Shown: piece by piece, positions 46,336-54,700 of the stretch | Layout of the letters: every line of letters begins with the position of its first letter | How positions within the stretch are numbered: position 1 is the first letter of the stretch | Origin: Rhodoferax sp. U11-2br | GTDB taxonomy: Bacteria > Pseudomonadota > Gammaproteobacteria > Burkholderiales > Burkholderiaceae_C | Length of the DNA: 64,000 bases | Direction of reading: 5' to 3' | Assembly: GCF_018619435.1 (NCBI RefSeq) | Contig: NZ_JAHFZF010000020.1 | Location: 18,792 to 82,791, forward strand | Program-made: the position numbers and the translations under genes | Notes under the pieces: model-generated | The model's database searches: none | What the model saw: the letters and a program-made list of their open reading frames with translations, nothing else | Told to the model about the DNA's origin: nothing

Positions 46336-46734
46336 ATGAGTGCTGAACGCCAAACCTGGGTGTGGATCGACCACGCCTTGATTCACGCGGTACACGACGA
46401 ACAATTGGCCGAACACGGTGGCGGTGCTGGTGTGCGCGATGCCAACTTGCTGGACTCAGCCTTGGCGCGACCCGAGCAGTTGGCAAGCTATGGCATGCCT
46501 GATGCTGCAGACTTGGCGGCCAGTTACGCCTATGGCATTTCCCGCAACCATCCCTTTGTTGACGGTAACAAGCGCACCGCGTTTGTGGCGATGGAACTGT
46601 CTCTGGCGCTCAATGGTTTTGACCTGGTGGCGTCGGATCTGGAATGCGTCACCACCATGCTCTCAGTCGCCGCTGGCGACATCGAAGAAGCCGCCTTCGC
46701 TGCCTGGATTCGCACCCATATGCAGCCACGCTGA
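46336..46734 (+). CDS. doc: Doc (death-on-curing) family toxin
   Basis: 132 residues of the Fic/Doc fold. The catalytic motif HPFVDGNKRTAF begins at His72 and matches the Doc form HxFx(D/N)GNKR. Doc enzymes phosphorylate EF-Tu and block translation, unlike AMP-transferring Fic enzymes, which need a longer GxGxxR motif. All catalytic residues are present, so it should be active and need its antitoxin. It lies directly after the antitoxin gene and within the split urease locus. Confidence 0.92.
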   Translation: MSAERQTWVWIDHALIHAVHDEQLAEHGGGAGVRDANLLDSALARPEQLASYGMPDAADLAASYAYGISRNHPFVDGNKRTAFVAMELSLALNGFDLVASDLECVTTMLSVAAGDIEEAAFAAWIRTHMQPR

Positions 46735-46853
46735 AGCACTGGTTTGATCTTGGTCAGCCTCTGTGTCAACCGGCCCAATCATGATCGCGTGCAAACCAAG
46801 AACGTTGTTGAGAGGCAGGTGACGCTATCTAAGGACGTATAGACGTAATTTCC

Positions 46854-48047
46854 ATGCAGTATTTTCAGGACACCGAAACAGGTCAGATCCACGCTTTTGA
46901 CGATGGCATCGACCCATTCACGTTGGGCTATCGATCCATTCCCAAGACCCTTTCCGCCTCGGTTAAGCCTCAGCCAAGTGAAGAGTACGTTTGGATGAAC
47001 GGAGACTGGGTTCATAAGACGCAGGTGCCGTCGAATTATGTTCCGCCTGTTTCGAGTGTCCCATCCTATGATCCAGCGTGGCATGCCTTCTTACAGCCCT
47101 ATACGCTGGTCCTCAAGGATGAGGAGCAGTTTGGTGTATCGCTGGAGCAAATCAATGCAAACTCATACCCCGGCGAAATGCTCTCCGAGCCCGTTAATTC
47201 TTTGGCCCCGTTGGGGGTAGCTGCGCTGATTTCACGTGATGGCGCTTTTGCGCTACCAATGCAGGGTGATTTTTTACAGCAGCACCGGGCGGCTGAAATG
47301 CTGAATCGATTGTTTTGTGCGCTGTTGATTGGCGGGATTCATGCCGAGTTTGTAGCCCATAACGAAGTATTGGTAGGCAGTCTTGGTGAAGATCTTCGGT
47401 TATTTATTTACACGCCTACCCAGCAAGGCCGATTCCGGCATATGGATGCATCCATTTCAGAACGTGTTGCGCTTGTGCATCCCCGGGTAATCCGCGTGTC
47501 CAAGCTACAAGAGGCTCTCGCATTCGGCTTGGACGCGTTATCTCGCATTGAAAACCTTTCACCCGCCTTCTTGCTACATGGCTATACCACTCTTCAGCAT
47601 CAGAATGCCAGTGAAGCATTGAGCAGTTTGTGGATAGTGGTTGAGCAGTTGACCTCATTTTTGTGGGAGAAGCGGTTTCTGGATGATCCCAAGCTCCATC
47701 CCGTCAATATGAAGGGACGACTTCAAGGTATGAGGCAAGATAACAGAACCTGGACTACCTCCGTGAAACATGAACTGTTGTGGCAGAGCAAAGTTCTACC
47801 GGAGAACAGCTATGCAAGCCTCAGTATTGCTCGCAGCCAAAGGAATCGTCTGGTGCATGAAGGTCGCGTGCCCGATATTGACTCTGTTACGAGCCTTTGG
47901 CCTGCACTTTGCACAATGCTGGAAGTCGCATCGGGTGTGTCAATGGCAAAACTCTCCGGCATGGGTGTTTGGAGTCATCAACCGTCAACACGGGTAAAGA
48001 AAACCAATTTTGAGAATTGGGACTCACTGGTGAAACAGTTTGTCTGA
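46854..48047 (+). CDS. Uncharacterised protein with HEPN-like C-terminal motif
   Basis: 397 residues, not recognised as any named protein. The first 60 residues (YFQDTETGQIHAFDDGIDP and a short acidic/Trp segment EEYVWMNGDWV) vaguely resemble phage tail-fibre assembly proteins. The middle is mixed alpha/beta. The C-terminal third is helical and contains RNRLVH at 330-335, an R-x4-H motif as in HEPN ribonucleases, in the context SIARSQRNRLVHEG. Codon use is clearly less GC-rich than that of the urease genes. It follows the Doc toxin on the same strand. An RNase toxin or defence role is possible but not shown. Confidence 0.75.
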   Translation: MQYFQDTETGQIHAFDDGIDPFTLGYRSIPKTLSASVKPQPSEEYVWMNGDWVHKTQVPSNYVPPVSSVPSYDPAWHAFLQPYTLVLKDEEQFGVSLEQINANSYPGEMLSEPVNSLAPLGVAALISRDGAFALPMQGDFLQQHRAAEMLNRLFCALLIGGIHAEFVAHNEVLVGSLGEDLRLFIYTPTQQGRFRHMDASISERVALVHPRVIRVSKLQEALAFGLDALSRIENLSPAFLLHGYTTLQHQNASEALSSLWIVVEQLTSFLWEKRFLDDPKLHPVNMKGRLQGMRQDNRTWTTSVKHELLWQSKVLPENSYASLSIARSQRNRLVHEGRVPDIDSVTSLWPALCTMLEVASGVSMAKLSGMGVWSHQPSTRVKKTNFENWDSLVKQFV

Positions 48048-48068
48048 GGCCCTATGAACGGATGTCAC

Positions 48069-48524
48069 TCAAAGCACCTTGGTCATGAACACACTGTACG
48101 GGTCCAGCACATAGCTGGCAAAGGGGCCGCATTCGACAAAACCTTCGCTGGCATAAAGCTTCTGGGCCGCCACAAAGGGCGCCGGGGTGCCGGTTTCCAG
48201 GCTGATGCGCTGGAAACCTTTGGCCTGAGCGGCCGCCAGGATGTGCCGCAGCATGGCGCGGGCCACACCTTTGCGCAGGTGGGGTCGGGCGGTGCGCATG
48301 GATTTGAGTTCGGCATGCTCCGGGCTGAGCTGTTTGAGCGCGCCGCAGCCCATCAGTTCATCACCGTCCCACGCGGTCCAGAAGGTGATGTCGGGGTGGC
48401 GCAGGGCGTCTAGGTCAAGCGCATGCACACTCTCAGGCGGCGAGCTTGAGTGCATGTCGTCCAGGTGTTCCTGCAGCAGGGCCTGGATGGCGCTGCCTTG
48501 CAAATCGTCGATACGGATGTCCAT
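48069..48524 (-). CDS. GNAT-family N-acetyltransferase
   Basis: 151 residues. The acetyl-CoA binding motif A is LKSMRTARPHLRKGVARAMLRHIL (RxxGxA form), and the end of the fold has FVAAQKLYASEGFVECGPFASY. It acetylates an unknown amine. It starts 5 bp after the ureC stop on the same strand, so it is in the urease transcript. It is not a known urease maturation protein. Confidence 0.9.
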   Translation of the reverse strand: MDIRIDDLQGSAIQALLQEHLDDMHSSSPPESVHALDLDALRHPDITFWTAWDGDELMGCGALKQLSPEHAELKSMRTARPHLRKGVARAMLRHILAAAQAKGFQRISLETGTPAPFVAAQKLYASEGFVECGPFASYVLDPYSVFMTKVL

Positions 48525-48529
48525 GCGGT

Positions 48530-50293
48530 TTAAAACAAGAAGTAGCGTTGTGCCATCGGCAGGCTCACTGCGGGCTCGCAGGTCAGCAACTGGCCATCGG
48601 CACGCACGCTGTAGGTCTGGGCGTCGATTTCCATGGTGGGCAGGTAGTGGTTGTGCACCATGTGCTGTTTGCGCACACCGCGGATGTTTTTTACCGTGCT
48701 CAGGGTTTTTTGCAGGCCAAAACGTTCCTTGATACCGGCATTCAAACCAGCTTGCGAGACAAAGGTAAGGGAGCCACGCGCCAGCGCTCCACCAAACGCC
48801 CCAAACATCGGCCGGTAATGCACAGGCTGCGGTGTTGGGATGGACGCATTGGGGTCACCCATGGCGGCCATCGCGATAAAGCCACCTTTCAGAATCAGCG
48901 CTGGCTTCACGCCGAAGAAAGCGGGTTTCCAGACCACCAGATCGGCCCATTTGCCGACCTCGATGCTGCCGACCTCGTGGCTGATGCCGTGGGCAATCGC
49001 CGGGTTGATGCTGGTTTTGGCAATAAAGCGCTTGGCGCGGAAGTTGTCGTTGCGCTCTTTGTGCTCCACCAGCGCAGCTTCGGACTGGATCGCGCCCAGC
49101 ACCAGCGGGGGTGCCAGCCAGCCGCGCTGTTGTTTCATTTTGCTGGCGGTTTGCCAGGTGCGGATGATGACTTCACCCACCCGGCCCATGGCCTGGCTGT
49201 CGCTGCTCATCATGGAAATGGCGCCCAGGTCATGCAACACGTCTTCGGCGGCGATGGTCTCCTTGCGGATGCGGCTCTCGGCAAAGGCCAGGTCTTCGGC
49301 AATACCTGCGTCCAGATGGTGGCAGACCATCAGCATGTCCACATGCTCATCAAGCGTGTTGACGGTGTAGGGCATGGTCGGGTTGGTCGAGCTGGGTAAG
49401 AAGTTGGCCTCACCCACCACACGCAGGATGTCGGGCGCATGGCCACCACCGGCGCCTTCGGTGTGGAAGGCGCACAGGCTGCGGCCTTTGGTGGCGGCAA
49501 TGGTGTTTTCGACAAAGCCGGACTCGTTGAGTGTGTCGGAGTGGATCGCCACCTGGGTGTCGGTGGCGTCGGCCACGTCCAGGCAGTTGCTGATGGCGGC
49601 GGGTGTGGTGCCCCAGTCTTCGTGCAATTTGAGGCCAATCACACCGGCGTTGATCTGCTCGTGCAGCGCGGCGGGTAGGCTGGCGTTGCCCTTGCCCAGA
49701 AAACCCAGGTTCATCGGGAAGGCGTCGGCCGCCTGCAGCATGCGCTCGATGTTCCAGGGTCCCGGTGTGCAGGTGGTGGCAAAGGTGCCGGTGGCAGGTC
49801 CCGTGCCGCCACCCATCATGGTGGTGACACCGCTGGCCAGCGCTTCCTCGATCTGCTGCGGGCAGATGAAGTGGATGTGGCTGTCGATGCCGCCCGCAGT
49901 GACGATGTTGCCTTCACAGCTGATGACCTCGGTGCCCGGGCCGATGATGATGTCCACACCGGGCTGCACGTCGGGGTTGCCGGCTTTGCCAATGGCGACG
50001 ATGCGGCCACCTTTGAGGCCGATGTCGGCCTTGACGATGCCCCAGTGGTCCAGGATCAGCGCATTGGTCATCACGGTGTCCACCGCGCCCTCAGAGCGCA
50101 TCTTTTGCGACTGCGCCATGCCGTCGCGGATGGTCTTGCCGCCGCCAAATTTCACTTCTTCACCATAAGCGCCTGCGGCCAGGGTGTAGTCCTGCTCGAC
50201 CTCGATGATCAGGCCGGTGTCGGCCAGGCGAACCCGATCCCCGGTGGTCGGACCAAAAATCTCGGCATAGGCGCGTCGTCCAATCGTGGCCAT
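48530..50293 (-). CDS. ureC: Urease alpha (catalytic) subunit
   Basis: 587 residues, about 15 more than the usual 570. The nickel site is intact: [14 protein letters not shown], the carbamylated Lys in [14 protein letters not shown] near residue 220, [11 protein letters not shown] and [14 protein letters not shown]. The flap His is in MVCHHLD. The C-terminus is PMAQRYFLF, as in true urease. The extra length lies near residues 391-413: between MKQQRG and NDNFRAKR a 24-residue stretch replaces the usual 9 or so. Urease hydrolyses urea to ammonia and carbamate. Confidence 0.96.
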   Translation of the reverse strand: MATIGRRAYAEIFGPTTGDRVRLADTGLIIEVEQDYTLAAGAYGEEVKFGGGKTIRDGMAQSQKMRSEGAVDTVMTNALILDHWGIVKADIGLKGGRIVAIGKAGNPDVQPGVDIIIGPGTEVISCEGNIVTAGGIDSHIHFICPQQIEEALASGVTTMMGGGTGPATGTFATTCTPGPWNIERMLQAADAFPMNLGFLGKGNASLPAALHEQINAGVIGLKLHEDWGTTPAAISNCLDVADATDTQVAIHSDTLNESGFVENTIAATKGRSLCAFHTEGAGGGHAPDILRVVGEANFLPSSTNPTMPYTVNTLDEHVDMLMVCHHLDAGIAEDLAFAESRIRKETIAAEDVLHDLGAISMMSSDSQAMGRVGEVIIRTWQTASKMKQQRGWLAPPLVLGAIQSEAALVEHKERNDNFRAKRFIAKTSINPAIAHGISHEVGSIEVGKWADLVVWKPAFFGVKPALILKGGFIAMAAMGDPNASIPTPQPVHYRPMFGAFGGALARGSLTFVSQAGLNAGIKERFGLQKTLSTVKNIRGVRKQHMVHNHYLPTMEIDAQTYSVRADGQLLTCEPAVSLPMAQRYFLF

Positions 50294-50304
50294 GGTGTTA
50301 CCTT

Positions 50305-50352
50305 CAAAAAAGAGAGCTATCAGCCCTTGTTGGAAAAGGGCCAGAGGCTAAA
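50305..50352. repeat. Dispersed AT-rich element copy (ureB/ureC gap)
   Basis: The gap contains GAGCTATCAGCCCTTGTTGG, then AAAAGGGCCAGAGGCTAAAA. The inner GCCCTT/AAGGGC stem is perfect. It fills most of the 70 bp between ureB and ureC. Confidence 0.6.
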
Positions 50353-50363
50353 AGTACCAAAAA

Positions 50364-50669
50364 TCAGAGCTGACCCATGACCAGGCCCCGAAAGCCGTGC
50401 ACGATGCGTTCACCGGCAAAATCCACCAGCTCCACCGTGCGCTGCTGGCCGGGCTCGAAGCGCACCGCCAGACCCGAGGCGATGTTGAGCCGCATGCCAT
50501 GGGCAGCCGCGCGGTCAAAACTGAGCGCGCCATTGGTCTCGGCAAAGTGGTAGTGCGAGCCAACCTGGATCGGCCGCTCAGACGCATTGGTCACCACCAG
50601 CGTGACGGTGCGCCTGCCGGTGTTGAGGGGGTGTTCACCCTCGTCTGTGAAAAGTTCGCCGGGAATCAT
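50364..50669 (-). CDS. ureB: Urease beta subunit
   Basis: 101 residues from the ATG at 50669, starting [19 protein letters not shown], the conserved UreB start. Further hallmarks are [25 protein letters not shown] residues and [21 protein letters not shown]. It is a structural subunit of the (alpha beta gamma)3 enzyme and also guides the accessory proteins. It is placed between hupE and ureC, as is common in this group. Confidence 0.97.
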   Translation of the reverse strand: MIPGELFTDEGEHPLNTGRRTVTLVVTNASERPIQVGSHYHFAETNGALSFDRAAAHGMRLNIASGLAVRFEPGQQRTVELVDFAGERIVHGFRGLVMGQL

Positions 50670-50679
50670 CGTTGTGCCC

Positions 50680-51273
50680 TCAGACTTGGTTGAACAAGAC
50701 CAAGCCAGCCACGCTGAGCAAGCCACCCAGGCTGGTCAGCACGGTTGTGCTGCGTTCACTCAACCAGCGGCGGATGCTCAGGCCAAGGCCCACACCCCCC
50801 AGGTGCAACAACGCCGTGGTCAACAAAAAGCCAGCGGCATACCCGGCAAAACCCGTCTCGGGCGTTTCGGCGCCGTGGGCCAGGCCATGCAGCGAGGCCG
50901 CAAGCGCGATCAGCGTCAAGCCAAACGCCTTGGGCATTGGCGTGCTGGCCAGCACCAGCATGGCACCAAACAGCGTGACCGAGAGCGCAATCGCGTGCTC
51001 CAGATAAGGCACGGTGAACCCGCTGGTCCCCAGCACTGCACTGAGCACCAGCGCCAGCAAAAAAGTGGCTGGGCCTTGCCAAGCTTTGTTGGTCGGCAGG
51101 GCGCTGACCGACCAGATGCCCACGGCCAGCATGGCCAGCAGATGGTCAGCGCCAAACGGATGGGTCAGGCCTTCCATCAGGCTGTGGGTGCCATGGCCGG
51201 TATGGGCGCTAGCCCCTGTGGACAGGGCACAAGCAGCTGCAAAAAACAGAGCGGATTTGGTCTTTTGATGCAT
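50680..51273 (-). CDS. ureJ: HupE/UreJ nickel permease-like protein
   Basis: 197 residues from the ATG at 51273. A signal peptide ending in STGASA-HT is followed by the HupE/UreJ motif [18 protein letters not shown] with its metal-coordinating His and Asp. Six or so membrane helices follow. Proteins of this type import nickel. Its place between ureA and ureB fits delivery of Ni to urease. The segment [17 protein letters not shown] is the key signature. Confidence 0.92.
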   Translation of the reverse strand: MHQKTKSALFFAAACALSTGASAHTGHGTHSLMEGLTHPFGADHLLAMLAVGIWSVSALPTNKAWQGPATFLLALVLSAVLGTSGFTVPYLEHAIALSVTLFGAMLVLASTPMPKAFGLTLIALAASLHGLAHGAETPETGFAGYAAGFLLTTALLHLGGVGLGLSIRRWLSERSTTVLTSLGGLLSVAGLVLFNQV

Positions 51274-51341
51274 AACAATCTCCTGGAAAAGGGCTTTTTT
51301 TAACAAGCAGCGGCGGCGAACTGGTCAAGCCGTGGCGCTGT

Positions 51342-51644
51342 TCATACGATCGGTTGATGGACTGTCACCAGCTTGGTGCCGTCGGGGAAGGTGGCTTCGA
51401 CCTGGATGTCGGGGATCATCTCGGCGATGCCGTCCATCACATCGGCGCGGGTCAGCACGGTGCGGCCTTCACTCATGAGTTGGGCCACGGTTTTGCCGTC
51501 GCGTGCGCCCTCCATGACAGCGGCGCTGATCAGCGCCACCGCCTCGGGGTAGTTCAGTTTGAGGCCACGTGCCTTGCGCCGTTCGGCCAACAGGGCGGCG
51601 GTGAACAGCAGGAGTTTGTCTTTTTCACGAGGGGTCAATTCCAT
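51342..51644 (-). CDS. ureA: Urease gamma subunit
   Basis: 100 residues, full length: [62 protein letters not shown] and [14 protein letters not shown] are all hallmarks. It is the first urease gene in this window; ureD, which usually precedes it, is absent. The start codon region (MELTPR) is repeated twice just upstream as separate mini-ORFs, the nearest ending 6 bp before this ATG. Confidence 0.97.
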   Translation of the reverse strand: MELTPREKDKLLLFTAALLAERRKARGLKLNYPEAVALISAAVMEGARDGKTVAQLMSEGRTVLTRADVMDGIAEMIPDIQVEATFPDGTKLVTVHQPIV

Positions 51645-51650
51645 TTCGTT

Positions 51651-51719
51651 TTACTCATTGCTGGGGTCATTAGCTCGTGCGGCCGCTGACGCGTGCCGAA
51701 CACGAGGAGTTAATTCCAT
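51651..51719 (-). CDS. Small leader ORF next to ureA (MELTPR copy 2)
   Basis: 22 codons starting MELTPRVRHASA and ending 6 bp before the ureA ATG. Its first six residues equal those of ureA, by tandem duplication. The rest is not urease-like but matches the neighbouring mini-ORF (MELTPRVR, then A-R-A-N near the end). Its close stop favours translational coupling with ureA. Whether it is translated is unknown; it may be a repeat by-product. Confidence 0.4.
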   Translation of the reverse strand: MELTPRVRHASAAARANDPSNE

Positions 51720-51729
51720 GTCGTTTCAC

Positions 51730-51795
51730 TCAATGCTTTGAATAATTAGCTCGCGCGACCGTCCATGCCGGTCGAACACGAGGTGTGAGTTCCAT
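51730..51795 (-). CDS. Small leader ORF farther from ureA (MELTPR copy 3)
   Basis: 21 codons starting MELTPRVRPAWT and ending with a TGA 10 bp before the start of the next mini-ORF. It shares MELTPRVR and the ARAN segment with that ORF. Its start codon is antisense to the first codons of the divergent sensor kinase frame. Translation is unproven. Confidence 0.35.
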   Translation of the reverse strand: MELTPRVRPAWTVARANYSKH

Positions 51796-54700
51796 GCGAG
51801 GCATTATGCAAAAGCTGTGCCGTATGCAGGGCTGGTATGGCAGGTGGCACGAAAACTGCACGTTCTGGCCTGTGACAAACGATGTATTTCCCCCTTCTGT
51901 TGCCGTGCCCCATTCCGAACCAAAAGCGCCCCAGCGCATCACTTTGGTGCGCCGGGACTACAACGGCTGGGTCGCGCGTGAAACCCTGGAGGACTACGCG
52001 CTGCGTTTCACCCCGCAGCGTTTTCGCAAGTGGTCAGAATGGCAGGTAGCCCAGACTGCGCTTGGCGGTGCCGCTGCCTTTTTGATACTGGAGGCGGTGG
52101 GCGCCACGCTACTGGTGCAGTACGGTTTTGTCAACGCTTTCTGGGCGATTCTGGCCACCGGGTTGATCATCTTCCTGGCCGGTTTGCCCATCAGTTATTA
52201 CGCCGCCCGGTATGGGGTGGACATGGACCTGCTGACGCGCGGCGCGGGTTTTGGTTACATCGGCTCGACCCTCACCTCACTGATCTACGCGAGCTTTACC
52301 TTCATCTTTTTTGCGCTGGAGGCGGCCGTGATGGCCTATGCGCTCGAGCTGGCGCTGGGCATTCCACCGCGCTGGGGTTACCTGGTGTGTGCGCTGGCGG
52401 TGATTCCGCTGGTGACCCATGGGGTGTCCACCATCAGCCGCCTGCAGGTCTGGACCCAGCCGCTGTGGCTGGTGATGCTGGTGGTGCCCTTTGTCTATGT
52501 GTTGCTGCGCGACCCGAACGCTTTTGCCGGGGTGACGCACTACATTGGTGACAAAGGATCGTCGGACAGTTTTAGTCTGCCGCTTTTTGGTGCTGCGTTG
52601 ACGGTGGGTGTGGCCTTGATGACGCAGATGGGCGAGCAGGCCGATTACCTGCGCTTCATGCCCGCCAAAACCCAAGCCAATGGCCGACGCTGGTGGCTGG
52701 GTGTGCTGGCCGGTGGGCCGGGCTGGGTGGTCCTGGGCGTGCTCAAGATGCTGGGCGGCGCCTTGCTGGCTTACCTGGCCATTCAAAACGCTGTGCCCAC
52801 CGAGCGTGCGGTCGATCCGAACCAGATGTACCTGGCGGCTTATGAATACGTCTTTCCGCACTACGGCTGGGCGGTGGCGGCCACTGCGCTGTTTGTGGTG
52901 TTGTCGCAGCTCAAGATCAATGTCACCAACGCTTATGCCGGGTCGCTGGCCTGGAGCAACTTTTTCTCGCGCTTGACGCACAGCCACCCGGGGCGGGTGG
53001 TTTGGGTGGTGTTCAACACCCTGATCGCCTTCATGCTGATGGAGATGAACGTGTTTGCCGCGCTGGGTGAGGTGCTGGGGCTGTACTCCAACATCGCGAT
53101 TGCCTGGATGATGGTGGTGGTGGCGGATTTGGTCATCAACAAACCGCTGGGCCTGTCGCCGCCGGGCATCGAGTTCAAACGCGCGCATCTGTACGACATC
53201 AACCCGGTGGGGGTGGGTGCGATGGTGCTGGCCTCTGGCTTGTCGATCACCGCCCACCTGGGTGTTCTGGGGCCGCTGGCGCAGGCGTTCTCGGCGTTGA
53301 TCGCCCTGGGCACCGCATTGCTTGCCTCGCCCCTGCTGGCCTGGGCAACAGGCGGCAAGTACTACCTGGCGCGGCCAGCCAAATTGCCAGAAGCTACCGA
53401 CAACGCGGACGCAGAGGTGGGCACTTACCAGCGGCTCAAAGTCAGCACCTGTGTGATTTGTGAACGCGAGTACGAGGCGCCGGACATGGCGTTTTGCCCG
53501 GCCTACCAGGGGCCGATTTGTTCGCTGTGCTGCACGCTCGATGCACGCTGTGGTGACCTGTGCAAACCCCACGCCAGCCTGACCAGCCAGTGGCAGGCTG
53601 CCTTGCGCTGGCTGCTACCGCAGCCTGCCTGGGCCTATCTGGACAAGGGCCTGGGCACCTTTTTGATGCTGATGCTGGTGATTGCGCCGCTGCTGGCCAG
53701 TGTGTTCGGGCTGCTCTACCACCAGGAAACCCGCACCTTGGCGTTGAAGCTGAGCAGCCCGCAGGCGCTGCAATCAGCCATGGATGTGTTGCGCGCTGGT
53801 TTTCTCAAAGCCTACATGGCGCTGATCCTGATTGGTGGTCTGGTGGCCTGGTGGGTGGTGCTGGCGCACAAGAGTCGCCTGGTGGCGCAGGAAGAGTCGA
53901 ACCGGCAAACCCATTTGTTGATGCGCGAAATCGATTTGCACCGCCAGACCGACGAAGCGTTGCAGCGTGCCAAACAGGTGGCCGATGAGGCGCGTGCGGC
54001 GGCAGACCAGGCCAACCAGGCCAAGAGCCGCTACATCAGCGCCATCAGCCACGAGTTGCGTACACCGCTCAACAGCATCCTGGGGTATGCCCAGCTGATG
54101 GGGGAGGACGCGGGCATACCGGCGCACCGCAAGCAGGCGGTCAGCGTCATCAAGCGCGGTGGCGAGCATCTGCTGTCACTGATTGAGGGCACGCTGGACA
54201 TGGCCCACATTGAGGCCGGTCGCCTCACGCTCTTGGTCAAACCCCTGCTTTTTGCCGATTTCGTCAACGACATCGCCAGCCTGTTTGAGTTGGAGGCACA
54301 AGCCAAGGGCCTGACCTTCCGCTGTGAGGTGGACGGCAACCTGCCGACCGTGGTGCGTGCTGATGAAAAACGGGTGCGTCAGATCCTGATCAACTTGGTG
54401 GGCAACGCCATCAAGTTCACAACCCAAGGGCAGGTGAACCTGCGGGTGAGTTACGCGCGTGAGATGGCGGTGATCGAGGTGGAGGACTCTGGCCCGGGGC
54501 TGTCCGAGTCCGAGTTAACACGCATCTTCGAGCCCTTCACGCGTGCCCAAGGGGTGGGTAACGCGGCGCCCGGCGCCGGCCTGGGCCTGACCATTGCGCG
54601 CATGTTGACCGATCTGATGGGGGGCCAGATGACGGTCAGCAGCACACCCGGTGTGGGCTCCACCTTCAAGGCCAAGCTGTTTTTGCCCGAGGTCAGCAGT

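Larger units (their letters stand above)
51626..51799. repeat. Tandem repeat of the ureA start region (about 75-bp period)
   Basis: Copies begin at 51626, 51701 and 51777 (the last is partial). Each opens with CACGAGG(G/A/T)GT and contains TTCCAT, which on the minus strand is the start ATG with codons for MELTPR. The second half of each unit also matches (TTAGCTCG, then a G/C stretch to CGAACACGAGG). The units lie between ureA and the divergent kinase gene. Confidence 0.85.
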
